This document shows positions 51,071-58,310 of a DNA stretch of 64,000 nt, piece by piece. A program made the position numbers and the translations under genes. Below the pieces are notes generated by a model, which ran no database searches, had not been told where the DNA came from, and saw nothing but the letters and a program-made list of their open reading frames with translations. The stretch is from JABDBE01 sp963832245 (GTDB lineage: Bacteria; Acidobacteriota; Terriglobia; Terriglobales; Acidobacteriaceae): positions 2,914,001 to 2,978,000 of the forward strand of contig CAWHTG010000004.1 of NCBI GenBank assembly GCA_963832245.1, written 5' to 3'. Within the stretch, counting starts at the first letter, position 1. Every line of letters begins with the position of its first letter.

Positions 51071-51559
51071 CTACACCGAAACTGGAAACCAACGCAATGA
51101 GGGATGCTCACCATATACCTGGTTCTCAGACTTCTCCGGCTCATGGCACGAGCCTCGACGTTTGGTTCTAACCACAAAAAGGGCTGATTCTACATCGGTG
51201 AAACTCGGACGGCAGAGGTAACATCTCGCCTGCATCCAGGCAGCGGACGGCCCATTCCAGCAGGATACGATATATTGCTCAACCTTGTCGATATTCCCTA
51301 ACCACTCCGTGCCGGATGAGGTGGTAATCACAACCACGTTCGGTACGTCGCAGGGCCCAACGCAACCGCTGATGGTCAGTTGGACTCGCTTTAACAGGCC
51401 ACGCTTCCGCCATTCACTCTTAAGCCATTCTACCGGAACGTCCGGCAGCCCACGCTCGGTGTTGCCGCAACAACATCCGCGGCAGATGGTGATCTGCCCG
51501 ACCACGAGCTTCTTTTTGAGAGGGTACTCTCGGTCCCCGTTCACAAGATCAAAACTCAT
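51071..51559 (-). CDS. Thioredoxin-like [2Fe-2S] ferredoxin domain protein
   Basis: 162 residues; the ATG overlaps the P-type ATPase stop as ATGA. VGQITICRGCCCGNTERGLPDVPVEWLKSEW and LTISGCVGPCDVPNVVVI match thioredoxin-like ferredoxin/DUF1636-type metal proteins, with cysteines positioned for a cluster. The C-terminal tail (RCYLCRPSF onward) is extra. Linked by overlap to the ATPase, so it may serve the same metal. Confidence 0.78.
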   Translation of the reverse strand: MSFDLVNGDREYPLKKKLVVGQITICRGCCCGNTERGLPDVPVEWLKSEWRKRGLLKRVQLTISGCVGPCDVPNVVVITTSSGTEWLGNIDKVEQYIVSCWNGPSAAWMQARCYLCRPSFTDVESALFVVRTKRRGSCHEPEKSENQVYGEHPSLRWFPVSV

Positions 51560-53496
51560 GACGCGCTTTCAGAACTGCCTGGCAACAACCTCGTAGAATT
51601 GAGAATGAAGGCCAGCTCCGAGGTAACGTGAATGAAAGCCGCGAGCAACGGATTCAAAAATCCAAAAGCCGCCATGCCCACGCCGATGCTGTCCACTACC
51701 AAGGTGCCAACGAAATTTTGCATGATGATGCCGTGACAGCGCCGCGCGATACGCAACGCTTCGACGAACTTGGCCAGATCGCTTCCAATCAAGATGACAT
51801 CGGCACTTTCCCGGGCAACGTCAGTTCCCGATCCCATGGCAACACCAACGTTGGCCTCGACCAGTGCGGGAGCATCGTTGATGCCGTCCCCCACCATCGC
51901 AACCTTACGATTCTTTCCGCGCAGTTCGGTCACCCATTCTGCTTTCTCATTTGGCAGAAGCTCACCGACAGCTTGGTCGACGCCGAGATCGCGTCCCACC
52001 AACTCAGTCACTTCTTGCGAGTCCCCGCTCAGCAAGACAGTCTTCAGGCCCATCTCTCGCATCGCAGCCACCGCACTTTTCGCTTCAGGACGTAAGACAT
52101 CTGCAATGCGGATTGTGCCTAACACTCGTCCACCTCTGGCGACATACACTTCGGATACCCCGCCGATGCCATGGCCATTGCTAGGCATAATCATTTTCAA
52201 ACCTCGCTCCAAGAGGAGGGCCCGGCTGCCAACGACGATTTCTTCTCCTTGTGAGTCTGCAGTGATTCCTTTTCCGGGCGTGTAAGCAAAGTGGTCAGGT
52301 TCGACAACAGGTATGGCAAGTTCGGTGGCGCGCGCAATAATTGCTTTGGCGAGAGGATGTTCAGACTTGCATTCCGCGGTGCCAGCGGCGTCCAGAATTT
52401 CTCGCGCGGTAAAACCGTCGGCCGGGACTACCTCGCGAATCTGAGGTGTGCCGAACGTTAGTGTGCCGGTTTTGTCCAACAGCACGGTATCTACCTCGGC
52501 CAATGCTTCCAGGTAGAGGCCGCCCTTAATGATCGCGCCGTGATGGGCGGCGCGGCCGATCGCTCCCAAAATGGCGAGAGGCGTTCCTGCTGCGATGCCG
52601 CAGGCTCCGGCTACGATTACAACCGAAATTGTTGACCGCACATTGTGGGTGATGATGAAGGTGAGAACTGCGGCGCCCAACGCAAAGTACACCAGGTAGC
52701 CGGCCAGGCGATCGGCTGTCTTCTGAATTGGAGCTCGCGATTTCTCAGCACGTTCGACAGCCTCGATGATCCGGCCGAAGGTCGTGTCGCGTCCCAACTT
52801 ATCCGCACTGACTTCCAAAGCTCCCGATTGATTAATGGTGCCCGCGTAAACCGTGCTCCCCGGCGATTTCTCAACCGGCATGGCCTCACCGGTGATGGCT
52901 GCCTGCTCCACAAAAGATCGGCCGCTCAGGACGAGACCGTCGACCGGGATACGTCCCCCCGGCTTCACGATTACCGAGTCGCCTATGCGAAGGTCTTCAG
53001 CGGGTATCTCAACCACCTCGTTATTGCGTCGGACGGAGACGGTGCGGGGCAGGAAATCAAGCAGGTCCTGGATGGCGCGCCGGCCTCGTCCGACGGTGAG
53101 ACCCTCCAGGACCTCGGCTGCGAGCACGAAGGCAGTGATGACCAGTGCGGTGAAGAATTCGCCGATGGCCAAAGCCGAAAGCAGGGCGATGGTCATCGAG
53201 AGTTCCATCGTCATTTTCCGTTCAACGATGTTCTCGTAGGCTTCCTTGAATATCGGATATCCGCCAATCAGAGCGGCTAAAATGCCGATCACGCTGATGC
53301 GAGGAAAGGGCTCCCAGACGTGGAACCAGACGGCAGCGGCAGCCAGGGCCACAAAGGCAATCCGGACGAGTTCCAGCCATTCGACCTCATGCTCGTGTGT
53401 CGGTTCCGTCTCGCCATGGCTTACGGGAACGGACTTCTGGTCGTCAGGGGCAAGGGCTTCTGGTTCGTATTTTTCGACGGGCTGTGGAATACTCAT
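51556..53496 (-). CDS. P1B-type heavy-metal ATPase without CPC motif
   Basis: About 646 residues from ATG 53496 with GGAGAATT upstream. All catalytic motifs are present: phosphorylation DKTGT, ITGEAMPVEK, HP locus SEHPLAKAI, and GDGINDAPALVEANVGVAMG. The transmembrane metal motif usually CPC reads VAGACGIAAGTP, so the Pro and first Cys are lost. No N-terminal HMA domain; instead a His/Glu-rich lead (HGETEPTHEHE). Divergent from an RcnR-type regulator. Metal likely Ni or Co, from the regulator only. Confidence 0.92.
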   Translation of the reverse strand: MSIPQPVEKYEPEALAPDDQKSVPVSHGETEPTHEHEVEWLELVRIAFVALAAAAVWFHVWEPFPRISVIGILAALIGGYPIFKEAYENIVERKMTMELSMTIALLSALAIGEFFTALVITAFVLAAEVLEGLTVGRGRRAIQDLLDFLPRTVSVRRNNEVVEIPAEDLRIGDSVIVKPGGRIPVDGLVLSGRSFVEQAAITGEAMPVEKSPGSTVYAGTINQSGALEVSADKLGRDTTFGRIIEAVERAEKSRAPIQKTADRLAGYLVYFALGAAVLTFIITHNVRSTISVVIVAGACGIAAGTPLAILGAIGRAAHHGAIIKGGLYLEALAEVDTVLLDKTGTLTFGTPQIREVVPADGFTAREILDAAGTAECKSEHPLAKAIIARATELAIPVVEPDHFAYTPGKGITADSQGEEIVVGSRALLLERGLKMIMPSNGHGIGGVSEVYVARGGRVLGTIRIADVLRPEAKSAVAAMREMGLKTVLLSGDSQEVTELVGRDLGVDQAVGELLPNEKAEWVTELRGKNRKVAMVGDGINDAPALVEANVGVAMGSGTDVARESADVILIGSDLAKFVEALRIARRCHGIIMQNFVGTLVVDSIGVGMAAFGFLNPLLAAFIHVTSELAFILNSTRLLPGSSESAS

Positions 53497-53531
53497 GGAA
53501 TTCTCCGGTCGCAATTTATGAGAGACATTCA

Positions 53532-53549
53532 TATACCATACAGGGTATA
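53532..53549. promoter_or_regulatory. Operator between the P1B ATPase and RcnR-type genes
   Basis: TATACC-ATACAG-GGTATA is a perfect six-base inverted repeat in the 62-base divergent region. CsoR/RcnR-family repressors bind such G/C-centred dyads (TACC...GGTA). The shared position suggests coordinate control of both transcripts. Confidence 0.65.
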
Positions 53550-53558
53550 GTATATCCA

Positions 53559-53834
53559 ATGAGTCATACGATCAAGAATAAAGAAAAACTGGTTTTAAGA
53601 GCTAAGCGCATTCAAGGCCAGGTGGAGGCGCTGGCACGTGCTCTCGCCGAGGAGCGCGATTGCTCAGAGGTTCTACAAATTATGAGCGCGGCCAGAGGAG
53701 CCATGAATAGCCTGATGGCCGAGCTTTTGGAGGGCCACATTCGCAGTCATGTGCTCAACGGGAAAAAGCCGAACGCCGGACAAACGTCGGCCGCTGAGGA
53801 AGTGATCGAGATGGTCAGATCTTATCTGAAATGA
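53559..53834 (+). CDS. rcnR: RcnR-type Ni/Co-sensing repressor (CsoR/RcnR family)
   Basis: 91 residues from ATG 53559. MSHTIKNKEKLVLRAKRIQGQVEALARAL opens like RcnR. The ligand positions read H3, C35, H60 and H64, exactly the E. coli RcnR set for Ni(II)/Co(II), and not the CsoR (C-H-C) set. All-helical protein that leaves DNA when metal binds. It is divergent from the P1B ATPase, its likely target. Confidence 0.88.
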   Translation: MSHTIKNKEKLVLRAKRIQGQVEALARALAEERDCSEVLQIMSAARGAMNSLMAELLEGHIRSHVLNGKKPNAGQTSAAEEVIEMVRSYLK

Positions 53835-53875
53835 ACTTGGCAAGCGCCTACGTGCTTGCAAACCGGTGAGTGCAC

Positions 53876-54883
53876 TCAAACGCTTTTGCGAGGTGGCTTC
53901 GAAGCGGGAATTAGCGGGCTCTGCGTACTGGTCTTGGCGGGGGCCGAATCCACATTGACCCCCAAGCTCAAATCGCTGGACCAGCAGTCGGCGAGAATCT
54001 TCCAGTCACCCGCTTGTCGCGCCAGGGTTAGGAGGTACTTGCCGCGCTCCTCGCGGCGCTTGCCCATGGTAAACGGAACCAGCATCTGGCAGCGGCCGGC
54101 GTCGTAGGCGATGTCTCCGAAGACTTCCACCCGCAGCGGCTCCATCTCGACTTCTCCCAGTCCGGCGTCGAGCACGGTAAAAAAGAACTCGCGAATGGCG
54201 GCGGTGCCCCGAACGGGTGGCACGTTCGGACGCAGCACAATGGCGTCGGGTCCGTAGAGACCTACCAGATCATCCAGTTGCTTCGTATTGCAAGCCAGCG
54301 CCCAATCCTGGGTGAGCTTTCGCACCGCAGCTTCCGCGCGGCTTAATAAAGTTCCGCCCGCCGGGGTACGGGCGCGGGCGTCGCGGGCGACGGGAGCAGC
54401 TGTTGCGCGCTGCTCGGAGTTGATGGGGCCGCCTTCGGAGGAAGAAAAGTAATGATGATGATAATGATGATGGTAATGATGCTGGCCTACCGCAGGGGCG
54501 GCTGGATTCGGACTGGGCGCAACCGGAACTTCCGGCTCTAAGGGTGGGGCATCCTGCTGGGGAACTCCGCAGATGGCGCAGAACCGGTTTTCCGCTGGGT
54601 TTTGACTGCCGCAGGCGTGGCAGGTGCGAGTCTCAGTAGCTTCGGCCACGGCACTCGCGGAGGCGTCGATGTCGCCCTGCGAAGACAGTCGTTGAACCGC
54701 TTGCAGAGCGGCGGCGATCGCTTCGGTACCGGGTTTGGCGTGATGCAGGTCTTGTTTCAAGCGCCGGAAGAAATCGTCGACTGCCGGATTGTGCGGTTCT
54801 CCTTCGGATCCAGACGGTCGCGCATTCCGCGCCGGGGCGGCTGGTTTTTCATGATCCATAGGACGGACCGAATCAGGGCTCAT
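53876..54883 (-). CDS. Zinc-ribbon protein with His-rich linker and SnoaL/DUF4440-like domain
   Basis: 335 residues. An N-terminal helical part, then a zinc ribbon (TCHACGSQNPAENRFCAICG, residues about 87-106), a linker HHYHHHYHHHYFS, and from about 185 an NTF2-like domain (VRKLTQDWALACNTKQLDDLVGLYGPDAIVLRP, GTAAIREFFFTVLDAG). The His block could bind metal; the RcnR gene is next door, but the gene is otherwise of unknown role. Confidence 0.75.
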   Translation of the reverse strand: MSPDSVRPMDHEKPAAPARNARPSGSEGEPHNPAVDDFFRRLKQDLHHAKPGTEAIAAALQAVQRLSSQGDIDASASAVAEATETRTCHACGSQNPAENRFCAICGVPQQDAPPLEPEVPVAPSPNPAAPAVGQHHYHHHYHHHYFSSSEGGPINSEQRATAAPVARDARARTPAGGTLLSRAEAAVRKLTQDWALACNTKQLDDLVGLYGPDAIVLRPNVPPVRGTAAIREFFFTVLDAGLGEVEMEPLRVEVFGDIAYDAGRCQMLVPFTMGKRREERGKYLLTLARQAGDWKILADCWSSDLSLGVNVDSAPAKTSTQSPLIPASKPPRKSV

Positions 54884-54916
54884 TCTACTCGAAAAGCAGT
54901 CTGGCGGAAAGAAGCC

Positions 54917-55378
54917 CTAACGGTTGGAAAACTCGATCTTGGCTTCGGTCTCGGTAGCGGCGCCGTTGCACATTCCCGGACGATAACGCCAGGCACGAAC
55001 CGTGTCGAGGACGGTGCGATCTTCGGCAGGACCTGCGCTCTCCAGGATGAGAGGAGAATGTACGCGGCCGTCTGTGCCAATGATGAAGCTGACACTCACC
55101 TTGCTGCTCGACTCGGCAATATTCAGCAATGGGTTGGGGGTGGCTAGAGGCTCGGGAGGCTCTGAGGCCTCGCAATCTGTACCCGCGGAGGCCTGCCGCA
55201 GCGCTGAAAACTTAGAATCATGTAACGCCGAGGCCCAGGTTTGGCGCTCGCGGGCGGCCAGAGTGCTTGATGTCGGACCGGCAAAAACTCGCAAGCCCGC
55301 TCCCATGGCCGAGCCCAGACAGTTGGCGGAGGCCAAAGCTACCGGAAGAAGAAACGCGAGCCAACCGCGGACTGTCAT
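54917..55378 (-). CDS. Short TonB C-terminal-domain protein
   Basis: About 153 residues from ATG 55378. Signal segment (GWLAFLLPVALASANCLG), then VSVSFIIGTDGRVHSPLILESAGPAEDRTVLDTVRAWRYRPG, a TonB_C/energy-transducer fold. It lacks the long Pro-rich spacer of full TonB. May be a periplasmic accessory. Confidence 0.78.
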   Translation of the reverse strand: MTVRGWLAFLLPVALASANCLGSAMGAGLRVFAGPTSSTLAARERQTWASALHDSKFSALRQASAGTDCEASEPPEPLATPNPLLNIAESSSKVSVSFIIGTDGRVHSPLILESAGPAEDRTVLDTVRAWRYRPGMCNGAATETEAKIEFSNR

Positions 55379-55603
55379 GCTAATTTCTCGGGCGCTGGTG
55401 GGACGAAGCGCAGAACCAGGGGTCTTGAAGCGCAATCCTCCTGCCAAGTTTGACTTCGTAGATGTAGTTGATAAAACACTACTTAATTCTCATGCAGAGC
55501 TTGACCGTAGTGGTCACGGTGAAAAGCATTGCAGTTGGAATGGGCTTTTAGCGGGCGCGAAGGCAGGCCCTCCTCGGACGGTTCAACGGTCTTAGATGGG
55601 GAA

Positions 55604-55828
55604 CTATGAGTCTGAGTGCGTAGAAGCGGGGTGGCCCACCTTTAGCGGCCATTTGTTCCGCTGCAACGCCGGAGTCCATACTACGTCAGGCCGGGTGGCA
55701 ACGCCGACTTCGCTGGAGCCGGCGAGCAGCGGGGCAACCAGCCGAAGCGCATCGACTTCGGTGCGCAAACGCACCAGATCGAGCTCCTTATTACGCAGAA
55801 CTTCGTATATGTTTTTCATGGCCACCAT
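55604..55828 (-). CDS. Small hypothetical protein
   Basis: About 74 residues from ATG 55828 (second ATG at 55819 gives MKNIYEVLRNKE). KNIYEVLRNKELDLVRLRTEVDALRLVAPLL is a helical coiled segment recurring in acidobacterial small proteins. The C-terminus is unstructured. Role unknown. Confidence 0.6.
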   Translation of the reverse strand: MVAMKNIYEVLRNKELDLVRLRTEVDALRLVAPLLAGSSEVGVATRPDVVWTPALQRNKWPLKVGHPASTHSDS

Positions 55829-56054
55829 GCGAGGACCGGCGGAGGTCCCCAAACAGTTTTCGCGCTGAGATGTGTACTGAGTGTTCCTTCCGGCTGGATT
55901 AGCGTGATTGTAATACATGGTCTGTTCAAGATGCCAACGTCCATAAGTTGTGAGTTTGCAGCTTGACGTTCTCCATGGTATCTAAGCCTGTGGCCTTCCA
56001 TCAGTGCATAGCGAAGCACCCCGGAGTGAATCACAAAGTAGTTCAGTCCCGAAC

Positions 56055-56813
56055 ATGGAGCTAGAAACGTTGTCCCATCTCGACGGCACCTTGCGGGACG
56101 ATGAAGTCCATGTATGGCGTGTTGACCTAATAGCCTGGGAGAGGCAAGCCAGCTCGTTGCTCGAGCTACTTGAGCCGGAAGAACGGGAGCGGGCGGCGCG
56201 ATTCAAATTTGCCGGTCCGCGCAATCAATTTCTTATCAGCAGAGCCGCGCTGCGGCAGGCTCTAGGCCGCTATTTGCGGATCGAGGCCCGCGAGGTTCGT
56301 TTTCGGACGACAGCGAACGGGAAGCCAGAGCTTGCCAACACTTCCGATTTGCGCTTTAACCTGTCGCACACCGAAGGGATGACCGTATTTGCCATCGCGG
56401 GCCTTAGGCAATTAGGAATTGATGTAGAGCGGATTCGCCCGGATACGAATGCCCTGGAACTGGCCGAACGTTTCTTTTCGCACCCGGAGGTGGAGTGGTT
56501 GCGGTCGCAACCTGCTTCTGAACAGATTTCGGCATTCTTCAGTTGTTGGACCGGGAAAGAGGCTTACATCAAGGCGCACGGGGAAGGCCTCTCCATGCCG
56601 CTGAGCAGCTTTGGAGTTTTGCCGGTCTCGGCCGAAGGGAGTTCTAAATTGCAGTTGAAAGTTTATGACGATCCGGAGGAATCACGGCGTTGGACAATCT
56701 GGCAATTGGAACTAGGTATGGGTTTGCGGGCTGCGCTAGCAGTCGAAGGCGAGAGCTGCCGGGTGCGTCTCGGTGAGTGGCTATCTCCCGGCGGGGAAGC
56801 GGACGCACAGTGA
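56055..56813 (+). CDS. 4'-phosphopantetheinyl transferase (Sfp type)
   Basis: 253 residues from ATG 56055. The Sfp signatures are present: LGIDVERIRPD with the Mg-binding Asp, and WTGKEAYIKAHGEGLSMPL. It transfers phosphopantetheine from CoA to carrier proteins. No polyketide or peptide synthetase is in this window, so the partner may be elsewhere. Confidence 0.92.
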   Translation: MELETLSHLDGTLRDDEVHVWRVDLIAWERQASSLLELLEPEERERAARFKFAGPRNQFLISRAALRQALGRYLRIEAREVRFRTTANGKPELANTSDLRFNLSHTEGMTVFAIAGLRQLGIDVERIRPDTNALELAERFFSHPEVEWLRSQPASEQISAFFSCWTGKEAYIKAHGEGLSMPLSSFGVLPVSAEGSSKLQLKVYDDPEESRRWTIWQLELGMGLRAALAVEGESCRVRLGEWLSPGGEADAQ

Positions 56814-56897
56814 GAATTTTGTCTCAAAAGATCCCTGCCACGATCGAAGACCCAAGGGTGGGGCAGTCTTTTACGTATTGGGACTCTCCATCCGATT

Positions 56898-58040
56898 CTA
56901 TGTCTTGGGCAGGACGGTTATGTTCTGCGGGTTTGATATCACATAGGGCGAGCCAGGGGCTTGGCTGACGGTGGTCGGCGTAACCGTAAATACGAAAAGC
57001 TTGCCAGCGGAGCGGCTGATGGCATACAAGTGATTGTCGTCGTCCCAGAACATTTGATCTATTTCGCTCTTCGTGAGTAGACCGGTGTAGCGCGTAATCG
57101 GATTGGCGCCGTTGAAATGGAATATCTGCAACCCCGCCGTTCCGCCGACGGCGAGGAGCTTGCCCGATGGAGACATGCGAATATCCGCGACGTACTTGAC
57201 GGCGGTGGTCGGCATATTCCAAAACGTACTCTTCGTGCTTAGGCTCCCCGCGCCGTTAGCAGTATAAGTCGCGAGCTGCGTCGGGCCGTCCGGTTGCCAC
57301 GTGTTTCCGTTGAATGGCGCGACCGAGATGGCCACGTGATTGGTCGGGTCGGCGGCGGCCAGGTAGGTAACGTAGAAATCCCCTTTCTTCGCAACCGGCA
57401 ACGGCGGATTGACGTTCAACTCAGTCAGCGTTCCATCGCTATTCCGCTTGAACCCAAAGATCCAGGAACCATATTCATGGGACGAAGATCCGTAGCCATA
57501 CACATTGTCGCCGATGAAACTCAGCGGCAGATCGAACACCACGCTTGGAGCGCTGGCGCCGAGATAAGTCAGTTCACCGGTGGAGCGATCCGTGGCAAAA
57601 GATTGATACGTATTGTTGGCGCAAATGTTGCCGTAGAAGTCTTCGTCATACAGAGTTGAGCCGGTGTGGTCGAGGAAGAGGGCAACCGGTCCGCCGCAAT
57701 TGGATCCATTGAATTTTTGAGCATTGATGGAGGCGACTTTTTCCAGGGAGCCGTCGGGGGCGATGGAAAAGGAGTAGATGTTAACTCCATTGGTGCCGAA
57801 GAGATATTTGTCGTTCACCGCCATACTCTGCACGTTCGCGGGAAAAGGCGAACCGGAAACCGGAGTGAGCCTCCCCTTTGCGTCGGAGGTGAAAGCGTTA
57901 ATCTCGTAACGATTGGCGCTGGGACTGCTGGATACGTAGACGAATGCCGTGAGCGAGTTTGTGGAATTATCCTGAGCAAATGCTAATCCCGTGCAAAACG
58001 TGGCGAAGAGGCAAGCGAAGAACTGGATGGGGCGGGTCAT
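56898..58040 (-). CDS. Exported beta-propeller protein (lactonase-like)
   Basis: About 380 residues from ATG 58040 with AGGGAAG upstream. Signal peptide (IQFFACLFATFCTGLAFA). Repeated blades: FVYVSSSPSANRYEINAFTSDAKGRLTPVSGSPFPA, IYSFSIAPDGSLEKV, IRMSPSGKLLAVGGTAGLQIFHFNGA. Fits the seven-bladed 6-phosphogluconolactonase-like fold. Most such acidobacterial proteins have no known substrate. Confidence 0.82.
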   Translation of the reverse strand: MTRPIQFFACLFATFCTGLAFAQDNSTNSLTAFVYVSSSPSANRYEINAFTSDAKGRLTPVSGSPFPANVQSMAVNDKYLFGTNGVNIYSFSIAPDGSLEKVASINAQKFNGSNCGGPVALFLDHTGSTLYDEDFYGNICANNTYQSFATDRSTGELTYLGASAPSVVFDLPLSFIGDNVYGYGSSSHEYGSWIFGFKRNSDGTLTELNVNPPLPVAKKGDFYVTYLAAADPTNHVAISVAPFNGNTWQPDGPTQLATYTANGAGSLSTKSTFWNMPTTAVKYVADIRMSPSGKLLAVGGTAGLQIFHFNGANPITRYTGLLTKSEIDQMFWDDDNHLYAISRSAGKLFVFTVTPTTVSQAPGSPYVISNPQNITVLPKT

Positions 58041-58242
58041 CTTCTTCCCTTTCTTCTTACTATTGCAATAGATACCGGGCGGTAAAATCAGATGCCCAGC
58101 CGGTGTGCGGGGTTGGCCTTCGCTTGTGCGAGGGGTGCAGTTGGATTGCTTGTGGATGGCTGCAGGCACGCTTCGACACGAATCGTGCCTCGCTTTGCTC
58201 GTGCCCGGAAGAGGCGTCCGGGCTTACGTGGGTATCGCGGGT

Positions 58243-58262
58243 CGCGGGCGAGGTCGCCCGCG
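58243..58262. repeat. REP-like hairpin
   Basis: CGCGGGCGA and TCGCCCGCG form a nine-pair stem with loop GG, followed by CCACACTGTTACC, between two genes. Related in style to the AAGAT-loop hairpins at 27097. Confidence 0.6.
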
Positions 58263-58310
58263 CCACACTGTTACCAGGGAGTTTTGACGATCGCGAAAAA
58301 AAGAAGATAA

